Made by a program: the position numbers and the translations under genes. Source: SIG480 sp045546975 (GTDB lineage: Bacteria; Bacillota; Clostridia; Oscillospirales; JAAYXM01). Taken from it: a DNA stretch of 64,000 bases. Shown here in pieces: positions 34,925-44,348 of this stretch. Under the pieces are notes generated by a model. It ran no database searches. It saw only the letters and a list, made by a program, of their open reading frames with translations, and was not told where the DNA came from. Where the stretch lies: positions 124,001 to 188,000 of the forward strand of contig JAZQDV010000007.1 of NCBI GenBank assembly GCA_045546975.1, in the 5' to 3' direction. Position 1 is the stretch's first letter. The number at the start of each line of letters is the position of its first letter.

Positions 34925-36112
34925 TTAGCCCTTTTTGAAGTAATTCATCGGGTTTGTATGATTTCCGTTTATGAGAATCTCAAAGTGCAGGTGCGGTCCC
35001 GTCGACCAACCTGTCGAGCCGCAAAGACCGATTACATCGCCTTTTGCGACTGTTGCACCCTTTGTTGTAAGAATCTTGCTCATGTGAGCATAGAGTGTCG
35101 ACTTTCCGCCACCGTGGTCTATTACGACATAGTTGCCGTATCCCTTGCTTGACCAGCCCGCAACGATTACCTTGCCTCCGTTTGCAGCAAAGATGTTTGT
35201 TCCGAGCTTTGCAGCTATATCAATACCCGTATGGAACGAGGCCTTTTTTGTAATCGGGTCTTTTCTCGAGCCGTAGTACGAGGTTATCCTTGTCGCAACA
35301 GACGGCCATCTGAAATCGCCGCCGATATATGTACTTGTGTTACTACCAGAGCTTGAGAGGAGCTTTTTGAGCTCTGCTCGTGCCTGTTCCTGAGCTCTTT
35401 CCGCTTCATCGAGCGCTTTTTCATACTCACTCGCCTGCATATTGAGCGATTTGATAAGTGAATTTGCCTGGTTGTATTGAGATTCAAGCGAGCTCTGCTT
35501 TGCAACAAGATTCTTTTTTGTTTCTGCCTGTTGCGCGCGGGAATCTTCGATTTCCTTTTTCTTTGCCTCTATCCCCGCCCGTGTTTCAGCAAGGGTGCGC
35601 ATAAGCTTTTTGTCTCCCTCGACAATATCTCCGATAAGCTCAGTTCGCGTAATCATATCCGAAAAACTATCGGCAGAAAGAATAACGCTGAGCATGGATA
35701 TTGAACCTTCCTCCTCCATAACGCGGACTCGGGCAAGAAATTCTTCGTTTTCTTTTTCCTCTTTTTCTTTTGCCTCGGCAAGCTCTTTTGAAACAACAGC
35801 CATTTTCTCATCAAGTGCAACGATGAGTTCGTTCATAGTCTCAATTTCCTGCTCGGTGACGTTTATCTGCTTGTCAAGAGCTGCCTTTTTCGTCATTGTG
35901 GAGCTCTTCTTTTTCTCTATACTGTTAAGCTCCTTCTCTATTTTTGTCTTCTGGTCGGCAAGACTTGAAAGCTTGTTATTAAGGCTTGTAACCGTATCTG
36001 CCGCATCGACGCGACTGTATACAAAGATCTCTGCAACGACTGCAAAAATCATAAAAAGCGCAAGAACTCCCGCAATGAGCGCCGCCGCTATGCGGACTGT
36101 CTTCTGTTTCAT
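34925..36112 (-). CDS. EnvC/PcsB-like M23 murein hydrolase with coiled coil
   Basis: 395 aa. The ATG at 36112 is chosen because AAGGAGG lies 8 nt upstream. A signal anchor (residues 8-32) is followed by long coiled coils (about 40-260, such as LNNKLSSLADQKTKIEKELNSIEKK) and an M23 LytM domain at the C-terminus with the metal ligands in FHTGIDIA and GPHLHFEI, so it looks catalytically complete. The coiled coil should be the FtsEX-binding and autoinhibitory part, as in EnvC and PcsB. It sits 25 nt downstream of ftsX. Confidence 0.95.
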   Translation of the reverse strand: MKQKTVRIAAALIAGVLALFMIFAVVAEIFVYSRVDAADTVTSLNNKLSSLADQKTKIEKELNSIEKKKSSTMTKKAALDKQINVTEQEIETMNELIVALDEKMAVVSKELAEAKEKEEKENEEFLARVRVMEEEGSISMLSVILSADSFSDMITRTELIGDIVEGDKKLMRTLAETRAGIEAKKKEIEDSRAQQAETKKNLVAKQSSLESQYNQANSLIKSLNMQASEYEKALDEAERAQEQARAELKKLLSSSGSNTSTYIGGDFRWPSVATRITSYYGSRKDPITKKASFHTGIDIAAKLGTNIFAANGGKVIVAGWSSKGYGNYVVIDHGGGKSTLYAHMSKILTTKGATVAKGDVIGLCGSTGWSTGPHLHFEILINGNHTNPMNYFKKG

Positions 36113-36137
36113 CGGACAAGCCTCCTTCTTTAATCTG

Positions 36138-37025
36138 TTAAACCTTAAGGAATTTTTTGATTGTAATTGCACTTCCGAGACCGCCTACAAGTACAGCAGT
36201 CAGGAAGAACATAAGAACTATATACCACACAACGCTTCCAAACGGAACTGTTGCGAAAAAGCTCATGCTTGAAAGTGCGCTTTCTACAATGTACTGGTAT
36301 ACCGCCCACTGCAAAAGAATGGCAATAATTGCGCCTGCCACTCCTATGCAGATTCCCTCTATGACAAACGGTATTCTGACAAAACCGTTTGTTGCGCCTA
36401 TCATCTTCATTATCGCAATTTCCTCGCGACGGTTGAACATCGTAAGGTTTACTATGTTGGATATGATGAAGATGGAAACGAGCATAAGTATCACGATGAG
36501 AGTGACGCAGATTGCCGTTGCGCCGTCGCGCACCTGGACAATTTTATCTGAAATATCACTTCTCTCGCTGACCTTTGCAATACCTGCGATTTCAGAAAGC
36601 TCTTCGGAAACCGCCTTTGTGTCTCGGATGTCCTTTATTCTGATTATGTATCTGTCGCGGAGCGGGTTTCGCTCCTCAAGCCCGTCGAGTAGCTCGCTTT
36701 CCTCGCCGAAATCATCCTTAAAATCACGGAGCGCCTCTGCCTTTGTCTTGAAGCTTATTTCGGTAACGGAGGAAAGCTCGGAAATCTCGGACTCTATCGC
36801 GCGCGCCGCCTCATCGGAGAATGTCTCGTCCACATACGCGACGATTTCGTTTTTATTCTCGACATCTTGGAGAACGCTGTCAATATTTACCGCAACAAGC
36901 GTGAAGCTTCCCATCAGGAGAAGACACGCGGTAATGACACCCATGGCCGCAAGGCTTAAAAATCTGTGTGTGAATATACTGTGGATTCCCTCACGAAGAA
37001 AGTAGGATATGTTATACAATCTCAT
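36138..37025 (-). CDS. ftsX: Cell division protein FtsX
   Basis: 295 aa with four membrane spans (about residues 22-45, 170-195, 218-242 and 262-285) and a large extracytoplasmic loop between spans 1 and 2 (about 45-165), which is the FtsX topology. The cytoplasmic motif FNRREEIAIMKMIGATNGFVRIPFVIEG is typical. FtsX passes ATPase signals from FtsE to a periplasmic or extracellular hydrolase, here probably the M23 protein directly downstream. It overlaps ftsE by 14 nt. Confidence 0.97.
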   Translation of the reverse strand: MRLYNISYFLREGIHSIFTHRFLSLAAMGVITACLLLMGSFTLVAVNIDSVLQDVENKNEIVAYVDETFSDEAARAIESEISELSSVTEISFKTKAEALRDFKDDFGEESELLDGLEERNPLRDRYIIRIKDIRDTKAVSEELSEIAGIAKVSERSDISDKIVQVRDGATAICVTLIVILMLVSIFIISNIVNLTMFNRREEIAIMKMIGATNGFVRIPFVIEGICIGVAGAIIAILLQWAVYQYIVESALSSMSFFATVPFGSVVWYIVLMFFLTAVLVGGLGSAITIKKFLKV

Positions 37026-37701
37026 CTGCGTTATATCCTCCTGTTCTGTCGCTTACGATTCTTCCGTCATCGATCGTGATTACACGCTTTGAAAACTCGT
37101 TTACAAGTTCTTTTTCGTGTGTGACGACAAGAAGCGTTGTTCCGCATTTGTTTATCTTTTCAAGTAGGCTCATTATTTCAACCGACATTCTCGGGTCAAG
37201 ATTTCCCGTGGGCTCATCGGCAATAATCATCTTTGGGTTGTTTACAAGAGCGCGAGCTATCGCGACTCTCTGCCTCTCACCACCCGAAAGCTCAGTGGGG
37301 TAGCAATCCTGCTTGTGATCAAGACCCACAAGCTGAAGAACGTACATGACGCGCGACTTAATTTTCTTTGGGGGTGCACCGACCGCGCGCATCGCAAATG
37401 CGACGTTTTCATAAACGGTCTTTTTATCAATAAGGCGGAAATCCTGGAAAACAACACCGAGAGTCCTGCGGAATTCGGGGATTCTCGACGCCTTTAACCT
37501 GTTGAGGTTGTAGCCGTTCACTATCCCTCTGCCCGAGGTCATTGCGATTTCCGACGTGATTATTTTTACGATGGTTGATTTTCCCGATGCTGAAGAACCG
37601 ACAAGAAAGACAAACTCTCCATCGTCTATTTTTAAGTTTATACCCGACAGTGCAGGTGTTCCGTTTTCGTACACCTTACATACATCGAGAAGCCTGACCA
37701 T
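37012..37701 (-). CDS. ftsE: Cell division ATP-binding protein FtsE
   Basis: 229 aa ABC ATPase. Walker A is GSSASGKST, the Q-loop VVFQDFRL, the signature LSGGERQRVAIARAL and Walker B MIIADEPTGNLD, followed by VTHEKELV with the switch His. It pairs with FtsX; the 14-nt overlap argues for a fixed ratio. The gene starts 26 nt after the PucR/CdaR-like regulator. Confidence 0.97.
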   Translation of the reverse strand: MVRLLDVCKVYENGTPALSGINLKIDDGEFVFLVGSSASGKSTIVKIITSEIAMTSGRGIVNGYNLNRLKASRIPEFRRTLGVVFQDFRLIDKKTVYENVAFAMRAVGAPPKKIKSRVMYVLQLVGLDHKQDCYPTELSGGERQRVAIARALVNNPKMIIADEPTGNLDPRMSVEIMSLLEKINKCGTTLLVVTHEKELVNEFSKRVITIDDGRIVSDRTGGYNADEIV

Positions 37702-37727
37702 TCAAAAACATCCCCTTCTTAAATAAT

Positions 37728-38819
37728 CTAAAATGCTGAGTTTTGCGTTGACAAATATCTCTTTACCATAAGGGCCACTTTGAAGACGATTGCATGGTCA
37801 AACTCACGAAGGTCAAGCCCTGTCAATTTCTTTATCTTTTCAAGTCTGTACACAAGTGTGTTTCTATGTACAAAAAGGTTTCTTGAGGTTTCTGATACAT
37901 TTAAGTTGTTCTCAAAGAACTTCTGGATTGTATTGAGCGTTTCTGTATCAAGGTCATCAAGTGAGCTTTCGCGGAACACCTCGGAGAGGAACATCTCACA
38001 GACGGTTGTCGGAAGCTGATAAATAAGTCTTCCGATTCCGAGATTTTCATAGCTCATAATGTCCTGCTTATCGTCGAACATACGTCCGACACTTATCGCA
38101 GACTGTGCCTCTTTATATGAAACTGCAAGGTCCTTAAGCGTTGGCGCAACTGTGCCGATACCTATTTCGACCTCTGAAAAAATCTCGGATTTCAGCGTAT
38201 CGCGGACGCTCTTTGCCGTTGCTATAAACTTTTTTGAATCGGCAAACTTGTCCGCACGGCAAACGAGTGCAATCTCGCTCTCGCTCACGCTTATGACAAA
38301 ATCGCGGTCCTTATCGGGGAACATACCCATGATAACGTCAACCGCGGCATTGTCGGATGTGCCCGTCTGGCGAATGAGATACACAATGTGCGGAATATCC
38401 TGTGCCATACGAAGCTCTGATGCCTTAATGTATATGTCTCCCGGAAGGATGTTATCAAGTATTATGTTTTTTATGAACGTTGTGCGGTCGTGCTTTTCGT
38501 CATAATACTTTTTAGCATTTCCGACCGCAAGAGACGCCATAACACAAAGGCTTTTTGCCGTCTCATCCTCACCCGAAACAAAGACTACGTACTCAAATCT
38601 TGTTCCCGGTGTTGCAATCGGCTTGTATGTATCGCCTGCGTAAACCATATACGAGCCAAAAGTCTCCTCAAGTGCAGCTGCGGCAGATGCACGCACCTCG
38701 CCTTTAAGAGATGTATCTGTGCAGGCACAGACTTCGCCTGACACGTTCATAACGCCGATTGTGCGGTCTGTCGCCTCTTTCATCTGAAGTATGGTATTTT
38801 GAATCGTTCTTAACGCCAT
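37728..38819 (-). CDS. PucR/CdaR-type transcriptional regulator
   Basis: 363 aa. The C-terminal 60 residues are the PucR-type helix-turn-helix (LNTIQKFFENNLNVSETSRNLFVHRNTLVYRLEKI, LTGLDLREFDHAIVFKVAL). The middle (about 115-290) looks like the GGDEF-like domain of the CdaR family, and the N-terminal 110 residues may sense a ligand. CdaR members control sugar-diacid use; PucR controls purine catabolism. Here it precedes ftsE by 26 nt, which is an unexpected neighbour and suggests either a regulator of wall remodelling or simple read-through. It has a clear promoter. Confidence 0.9.
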   Translation of the reverse strand: MALRTIQNTILQMKEATDRTIGVMNVSGEVCACTDTSLKGEVRASAAAALEETFGSYMVYAGDTYKPIATPGTRFEYVVFVSGEDETAKSLCVMASLAVGNAKKYYDEKHDRTTFIKNIILDNILPGDIYIKASELRMAQDIPHIVYLIRQTGTSDNAAVDVIMGMFPDKDRDFVISVSESEIALVCRADKFADSKKFIATAKSVRDTLKSEIFSEVEIGIGTVAPTLKDLAVSYKEAQSAISVGRMFDDKQDIMSYENLGIGRLIYQLPTTVCEMFLSEVFRESSLDDLDTETLNTIQKFFENNLNVSETSRNLFVHRNTLVYRLEKIKKLTGLDLREFDHAIVFKVALMVKRYLSTQNSAF

Positions 38820-38873
38820 AAAACTAACCGTCCTTAATTTCTTTCCAAAAGAAGCTCAAATTACTTCGATTTT

Positions 38874-38902
38874 ATTTTACCAAATCCGGTGGTCAAAATC
38901 AA
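38874..38902 (-). promoter_or_regulatory. Sigma-A-type promoter of the PucR/CdaR-ftsEX unit
   Basis: Minus-strand TTGATT (38902-38897), a 17-nt spacer and TAAAAT (38879-38874), about 55 nt before the regulator ATG. Confidence 0.72.
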
Positions 38903-38932
38903 TGAATTTTCTGTAAAATCCTCGAAAAAAGC

Positions 38933-39820
38933 TTACACTTTCACCAAACGCGCAAACTCGACATCCTTTTCAATCTGTTCTGAAAGCTCTCTGAGTGAAC
39001 CGAATTTCCGCTCTTCGCGGATAAATCTAATAAGCTCCGTCTTAAGAGTCTCACCGTAAAGCTCGCCTGAAAAGTCGAGTATGTGCGTTTCTGCGCGCGG
39101 TGTAGCTGATTCGGACACCGTCGGGCGCGTACCTATGTTCGTAATCGCGCGGTACTCTTTTCCTCGCACCGTAACACGTGAGACATATACTCCGAACCTC
39201 GGCACTTCCGCGTCCTTCGAAAACTCCTGATTTACCGTCGGAAAGTTGAGGTTGCGTCCGCGTCCGTCACCGTGCATAACCTCACCCGTTATACAGTGGT
39301 TGTGTCCCAGGAGGATAGCTGCTTCTTCCATATCGCCGTGTCTTATAAGCTCACGGATTCGCGATGAACTAACCTTTGCGCCACCTAGTTTTACCTCGTC
39401 TATGATATCACAACCGATGCCCTGTTCCTCACAAAGCGTGAAAAGTTTTTTTGAGTCTCCCTCACCGTATTTTCCGAATCTGAAATCAAATCCTGCCACG
39501 ACATGAGCGGCACTCATCTCACAAGCGAGTATCTTTTCGACAAATTCGCGTGGCGAGAGCGCGGCATATTCTTTTGTAAACTCCTTTACGGTAACATCTT
39601 CTATGCCGTAAAGCGAGCGTATGAGCTCCACTCTTTCCTCAGGTGTGCTTAAAAGCTTCGCACTCTCTCCGCCGAGTATTTCTGACGGATGGCGCGAATA
39701 CGTCATTGCACACGGTACAAGACCTCTGTCCTCCGCTATCTCTCTGCATCGTAGAAGAATAGCACCGTGTCCGATATGCACACCGTCAAAAAAGCCAAGC
39801 GCAACTACTCTTTTCTTCAT
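38933..39820 (-). CDS. ribF: Bifunctional riboflavin kinase/FAD synthetase
   Basis: 295 aa. The N-terminal FAD synthetase domain has the nucleotidyltransferase motifs ALGFFDGVHIGHGAILL and VSSSRIRELI, and the C-terminal riboflavin kinase domain starts at TGEVMHGDGRGRNLNFPTVN. It makes FMN and FAD from riboflavin. It is the last gene of the rimP-nusA-infB unit, 3 nt after truB, its common neighbour in Firmicutes. No terminator is evident before the next promoter. Confidence 0.97.
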   Translation of the reverse strand: MKKRVVALGFFDGVHIGHGAILLRCREIAEDRGLVPCAMTYSRHPSEILGGESAKLLSTPEERVELIRSLYGIEDVTVKEFTKEYAALSPREFVEKILACEMSAAHVVAGFDFRFGKYGEGDSKKLFTLCEEQGIGCDIIDEVKLGGAKVSSSRIRELIRHGDMEEAAILLGHNHCITGEVMHGDGRGRNLNFPTVNQEFSKDAEVPRFGVYVSRVTVRGKEYRAITNIGTRPTVSESATPRAETHILDFSGELYGETLKTELIRFIREERKFGSLRELSEQIEKDVEFARLVKV

Positions 39821-39823
39821 CCC

Positions 39824-40678
39824 TTATACCTCAAAAAAGCTCTTTACTGTAACAAGATTTCCTTTGTCATCGCCGAGCGCCACCATAAGAAATTCGCCCG
39901 ACTCACCATACACACGATAGTGCTGTCCTTTCTCTGCACAAAACGGTACGGGCGCACCGTTTCTGCACTTTTTCTCGCCGTTTTCGTCTATCGTTACGGC
40001 AGGAAATTCCAAAAACATAAAGTCAGTCGGTTTCACCTCAGGTGCTTTTTCTATTTCTTCTATCGTTTTTGCGTCTTTTATCTCAAATATACCTGATTTT
40101 GTACGTCTGAGTGCCGTCATACAGGCACCGCACCCGAGCTTTTCTCCGATATCGTAAATAAGCGTTCTTATGTATGTCCCCTTTGAGCAGGAGACCTCTA
40201 TCTCATACTCGTCATCCCCGAGACCTTTTGCCTCAGCCCGGAAAATCTCGATTTCTCTTGCCTTCCGCTCAACGCTCTTTCCCTCGCGCGCAAGCTTATA
40301 GAGAGGCACTCCGTCCACCTTTATCGCAGAAAACATGGGTGGTGTCTGCATAATTTTACCCTCAAAGCTCTTGCACACGGCGATTACCTCAGAAGATCCC
40401 ACGTTTACCGCGCAAGTCTTGAGTACCTCGCCCGTAATGTCCTGCGTGTCGGTGGTTATACCGAGACGGAAGCGCGCAATATAGCTTTTTTCATCACAGA
40501 GTGCAAACTCACACGCACGCGTTGCGCGGTTTATGAACACAGGAAGAACTCCCGTTGCCATAGGGTCAAGAGTCCCCGAGTGTCCAACGCGGCGGGTACC
40601 AAATATCCTTCTCATACGCGAGACAACATCGTGTGACGTCATTCCCTCCGGCTTATCAACAATTACAATTCCGTTCAT
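39824..40678 (-). CDS. truB: tRNA pseudouridine(55) synthase TruB
   Basis: 284 aa. The ATG at 40678 is chosen because GGAG lies 8 nt upstream and the protein then begins MNGIVIVDKPEGMTSHDVV, the family start. The catalytic Asp is in GHSGTLDPMATGVLPV, and SCSKGTYIRTLIYDIGEKLG is the KxD-type motif region. It makes the pseudouridine in the T loop of all tRNAs. Position after rbfA (here rbfA-nrnA) and before ribF is conserved. Confidence 0.98.
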   Translation of the reverse strand: MNGIVIVDKPEGMTSHDVVSRMRRIFGTRRVGHSGTLDPMATGVLPVFINRATRACEFALCDEKSYIARFRLGITTDTQDITGEVLKTCAVNVGSSEVIAVCKSFEGKIMQTPPMFSAIKVDGVPLYKLAREGKSVERKAREIEIFRAEAKGLGDDEYEIEVSCSKGTYIRTLIYDIGEKLGCGACMTALRRTKSGIFEIKDAKTIEEIEKAPEVKPTDFMFLEFPAVTIDENGEKKCRNGAPVPFCAEKGQHYRVYGESGEFLMVALGDDKGNLVTVKSFFEV

Positions 40679-40727
40679 GTAAAACTCTCCAAAAAGGCCA
40701 ACGGGACACAAATGTGCCCCGATGACT

Positions 40728-42032
40728 CTAAAATAATTCAAGCTCAGAAATTCGGGCGATTACCCTCTCCTCGGCTTCAGAAACGGAACAGTCGAGTGTG
40801 CAGCCTGCTGCACGCTCGTGTCCGCCGCCGCCGAAATATGCGCAGAATTCCGCCGCGTTCACCTTTTCGTCCGAACGCAGTGATACTTTTGCCGCACCGT
40901 TCTTTTCGTGGATATATATACCGAGGTTTACGCCCTTTGCAACGCGGGCAAGAGCAGATATACTCTCAAGATCGTCCTTTGTTGCCTTTGTTCTTTTTAC
41001 CATCTCGTCAGTGAGTTTTATAACCGCCACACGGCCTCCAAAGCAGAATTTTATGTCCGAGAGAAGCTCTGCTTCAAGAGCAATTCTTTCACGGCTTTTT
41101 TCAACTAAGAACTCGCGGTTGATTTTCTCAAAATCAACGCCCTTCGCCATAAGTTCCGCGGCGATTGTATGAGTCTTTGCAGTTGTGTTCTGATGCAAAA
41201 ATCTGCCCGTATCCGTAGTTATTGCAAGGTAAATAAGGTCTGCAAGCTTCTTTATAAGCTTTACATTAAGCGCCTTTGCAATTTCAAATATAATCTCACC
41301 GCAGGCAGCAGCGTCCGCCACTACACACTCGCGCCTTGCATAGGACTTATGTGTGATGTGGTGGTCAATTACGAGGTCGACGCTGTCCGCGAACGATTCT
41401 GCGCCTTCGCAAACAAGCTTTTTGTCTGCTGTATCGACCGCGACTATGCACTTAGGAACAAAGTCCTCAGGTGCAAGGTAGGGACGCGCACGGCGATAAA
41501 GCCTCGCGCTCATCTCGGGGTTTTCAAAAAGATATGCTTTCTTGCCGAGAGAGGAAAGCACGAGGGCAAGAGCCGCAGCACTTCCGATTGCGTCACCGTC
41601 GGGGCTTCTGTGGGTGAGAATGAGTATATCATCGCGGGTTTTGAGAAACTCAGCCACGCCTGAAACGTCGAGCTTTCTCTTCTTATCATCGCTTTTCGCG
41701 ACATTTTCGATAATCTCCATTATATGGGTGCCCGCACCGATGGAATCATCCTCGACAAAAAGAAGCTCTGGGGTATAGCGGAGCCTGAGACGCTTTGCCG
41801 TTTCACGGCGAAGATATCCCGAAGCGGATTTTATTCCCTTCATGGAATCGCGTCGGTTTTTTTCATCACCCATGACGCTTACATAAACCTTGGCACTTCC
41901 AAGATCGGGTGATGTTTCTACGCGCACGATACTCACAAGACCGCTGACGCGCGGGTCTTTTACTGTTCTAAGAAGCTCTGCGAGTGTCTTCATAAGCTCG
42001 TCATTCACACGACCTACACGAACACTTCCCAT
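40728..42032 (-). CDS. RbfA-NrnA fusion: ribosome-binding factor A plus DHH phosphoesterase
   Basis: A single 434-aa frame that joins two normally separate proteins. Residues 1-112 are RbfA (KDPRVSG at 25-31, SPDLGSAKVYVSVMG at 41-55, LRYTPELLFVEDDSI at 84-98), a KH-like 30S maturation factor. After a short Lys-rich linker (113-120), residues 121-434 are a DHH/DHHA1 phosphoesterase of the NrnA type: HRSPDGDAIGS at 141-151, VDTAD at 199-203, DHH at 223-225 and GGGGHERAAG at 401-410. NrnA degrades nanoRNA and pAp. The two genes are neighbours in many Firmicutes. No internal start with a proper SD is seen at the joint. Confidence 0.93.
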   Translation of the reverse strand: MGSVRVGRVNDELMKTLAELLRTVKDPRVSGLVSIVRVETSPDLGSAKVYVSVMGDEKNRRDSMKGIKSASGYLRRETAKRLRLRYTPELLFVEDDSIGAGTHIMEIIENVAKSDDKKRKLDVSGVAEFLKTRDDILILTHRSPDGDAIGSAAALALVLSSLGKKAYLFENPEMSARLYRRARPYLAPEDFVPKCIVAVDTADKKLVCEGAESFADSVDLVIDHHITHKSYARRECVVADAAACGEIIFEIAKALNVKLIKKLADLIYLAITTDTGRFLHQNTTAKTHTIAAELMAKGVDFEKINREFLVEKSRERIALEAELLSDIKFCFGGRVAVIKLTDEMVKRTKATKDDLESISALARVAKGVNLGIYIHEKNGAAKVSLRSDEKVNAAEFCAYFGGGGHERAAGCTLDCSVSEAEERVIARISELELF

Positions 42033-42035
42033 ATA

Positions 42036-44333
42036 TTACTCCTTTACCTCAACCATGACGTACGCCTCTACGACGTCGCCTTCCTTGATATCGTTGTAGT
42101 TTTCAATGCTGAGACCGCACTCATAGCCTGATGCAACTTCCTTTGCATCGTCCTTGAAGCGCTTGAGTGATGCGAGTGCGCCCTCGAATACGACGATGTT
42201 GTCGCGGACAACGCGGACACTTGCATTTCTGACAATCTTGCCGTCTGTAACGTGGCAGCCTGCGATTGTTCCAATCTTTGAAACCTTGAAGGTCTGACGG
42301 ATTTCTGCATGACCGAGGATCTCCTCACGGAATTTCGGTGCGAGAAGTCCCTTCATTGCCGCTTCAATTTCCTCTATGCAGTCATAGATTATGCGATAGA
42401 GACGGATATCAGTGCCGTTTGTTGCAGCGCTGTCGCGTGCGCCCGAATCAGGACGTACGTTAAATCCGACAACGATAGCGTTTGATGCGGATGCAAGAAG
42501 AATATCAGACTCGTTGATTCCGCCGACGCCTGCGTGGATAACGCGGACACGGACTTCCTCGTTTGAAAGCTTTTCAAGAGATGCCTTGACTGCCTCTGCC
42601 GAGCCTTTAACGTCCGCCTTGACGATAATCGGAAGCTCTTTGATTTCGCCCTGCTGAATCTGGTCAAAGAGGTCTTCAAGGGAGACCTTTCTTACGTTGG
42701 ACTTGTTGATTTCATCCTTTTCCATCTGCTTTCTCTGCTCGACAAGCTCACGTGCCATTCTTTCATCAGCAACTGCATAGAAAATGTCGCCTGCGTTAGG
42801 AACCTCGGAAAGACCGATGACCTCAACCGGCACAGAGGGTCCGGCTTCTTTTATCTTTCTACCCTTATCGTCTGTCATTGCGCGGATTCTACCAACGCTT
42901 GTGCCTGCGATTATTACATCGCCCGAGTTAAGCGTACCGTTTGAAACAAGAAGCGTTGCGACGGGGCCGCGGCCGCGGTCAAGCTTTGCCTCTACTACCG
43001 TACCCTTAGCACTGCGGTCGGGGTTTGCGCGAAGTTCAAGCATATCTGCAGTAAGAATTACCATTTCAAGGAGCTCATCTATACCCTGATTGAGCTTTGC
43101 GGAAATCGGGCATACGATTGTGCTTCCGCCCCATTCTTCAGGAACGAGCTCGTATTCTGTGAGCTGCTGCTTAATGCGGTCGGGGTTTGCTCCCTCTGCA
43201 TCCATCTTGTTTATCGCAACAACTATCGGAACGCCTGCAGCTTTAGCGTGGTTTATAGCTTCAATTGTCTGTGGCATGATACCGTCATCCGCCGCAACAA
43301 CAAGAATAACAACGTCTGTTACCTGAGCACCGCGTGCACGCATGGATGTAAATGCCTCATGTCCCGGAGTGTCAAGGAAGGTAATCTTTCTTCCGTTTAT
43401 CTCAACGCGGTAAGCACCGATGTGCTGTGTGATACCGCCTGCCTCGCCGCCGGCGACATTCGTCTTTCTGACAGCATCAAGAAGTGAAGTTTTACCATGG
43501 TCAACGTGACCCATAACAACAACAACGGGGTCACGACCCTTGAGGTCTTCCTCTTTGTCCTCACTCTCGTCAATAAGTCTGTCTTCTATTGTTACGATAA
43601 TTTCACGCTCTACCTTTGCACCCATTTCGATTGCAACGATTGCAGCCGTATCGTAGTCTATAACGTCAGACATTGACGCCATAACGCCGAGCTTTATAAG
43701 CTCTTTTACAACATCTGCACCCGTTCTCTTCATACGGGAAGCGAGCTCACCAACGGAGATTTCGTCCGGAATCATAACTGTTACCTGAGGCTTCTTCTGT
43801 ACCTGAGCCTCAAGCTTCTTCATCTTATCCTGCTCCTCCTGACGGCGCTTGTTGCCGTATTGCTGCTGCTTGCGGTCGGGAGCTTTCTTTATCTTCTGCT
43901 TGATTACACCGATATCGCGTACACTGTCGGGAACGAGGTTATCAACTCTGTCGTCGTACTTTGAAAGGTCAACATTTCCGCCACGGGTGTCGATGACGTG
44001 CGTCTGAACGCCCTTCTTTGCAGGTGCGCTCGACTTTTCCTCCTTCTTCTCTGCCACGGGGGTCTTTTCTGATGCCTTCTTCTCCTCTTTTGCGGGAGCT
44101 GCTTCTTCCTTCTTCTCCTCGTGGTAGACCTCTGACATAAGGCGTTCAAAGCTCTCTACCTGATATTTTGCTGTCAGGAAGTTAAAGAGAATATTTAGTT
44201 CATCGTCTGTAAGCGCCTGCATATTTGACTTGGGCGCTGTTGAGTATTTGGTGAGAATTTCGGTGATTTCTTTTGAGGTGAGTTCGAAATCCTTTGCTAT
44301 ATCACGTACTTTACATTTAGTTACAGTACTCAT
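42036..44333 (-). CDS. infB: Translation initiation factor IF-2
   Basis: 765 aa. An N-terminal IF2-N helix domain (VRDIAKDFELTSKEITEIL) is followed by a Lys/Glu/Ala-rich linker to about residue 180, a second IF2-N-like segment (ISVGELASRMKRTGADVVKELIKLGVMAS), the GTPase domain with G1 GHVDHGKTSLLD, G3 DTPGHEAFTSMRARG and G4 NKMD, and C-terminal domains ending in VVEAYVMVEV. IF-2 recruits initiator tRNA to the 30S subunit. It lies 15 nt after ylxQ and 3 nt before rbfA-nrnA. Confidence 0.98.
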   Translation of the reverse strand: MSTVTKCKVRDIAKDFELTSKEITEILTKYSTAPKSNMQALTDDELNILFNFLTAKYQVESFERLMSEVYHEEKKEEAAPAKEEKKASEKTPVAEKKEEKSSAPAKKGVQTHVIDTRGGNVDLSKYDDRVDNLVPDSVRDIGVIKQKIKKAPDRKQQQYGNKRRQEEQDKMKKLEAQVQKKPQVTVMIPDEISVGELASRMKRTGADVVKELIKLGVMASMSDVIDYDTAAIVAIEMGAKVEREIIVTIEDRLIDESEDKEEDLKGRDPVVVVMGHVDHGKTSLLDAVRKTNVAGGEAGGITQHIGAYRVEINGRKITFLDTPGHEAFTSMRARGAQVTDVVILVVAADDGIMPQTIEAINHAKAAGVPIVVAINKMDAEGANPDRIKQQLTEYELVPEEWGGSTIVCPISAKLNQGIDELLEMVILTADMLELRANPDRSAKGTVVEAKLDRGRGPVATLLVSNGTLNSGDVIIAGTSVGRIRAMTDDKGRKIKEAGPSVPVEVIGLSEVPNAGDIFYAVADERMARELVEQRKQMEKDEINKSNVRKVSLEDLFDQIQQGEIKELPIIVKADVKGSAEAVKASLEKLSNEEVRVRVIHAGVGGINESDILLASASNAIVVGFNVRPDSGARDSAATNGTDIRLYRIIYDCIEEIEAAMKGLLAPKFREEILGHAEIRQTFKVSKIGTIAGCHVTDGKIVRNASVRVVRDNIVVFEGALASLKRFKDDAKEVASGYECGLSIENYNDIKEGDVVEAYVMVEVKE

Positions 44334-44348
44334 CTGACATTCCTCCTG

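Noticed and set aside
36157..37005. Long plus-strand ORF of 282 codons opposite ftsX
   Set aside because: Ser/Thr/Arg-rich composition, no SD, and an exact antisense position to a well-conserved gene.
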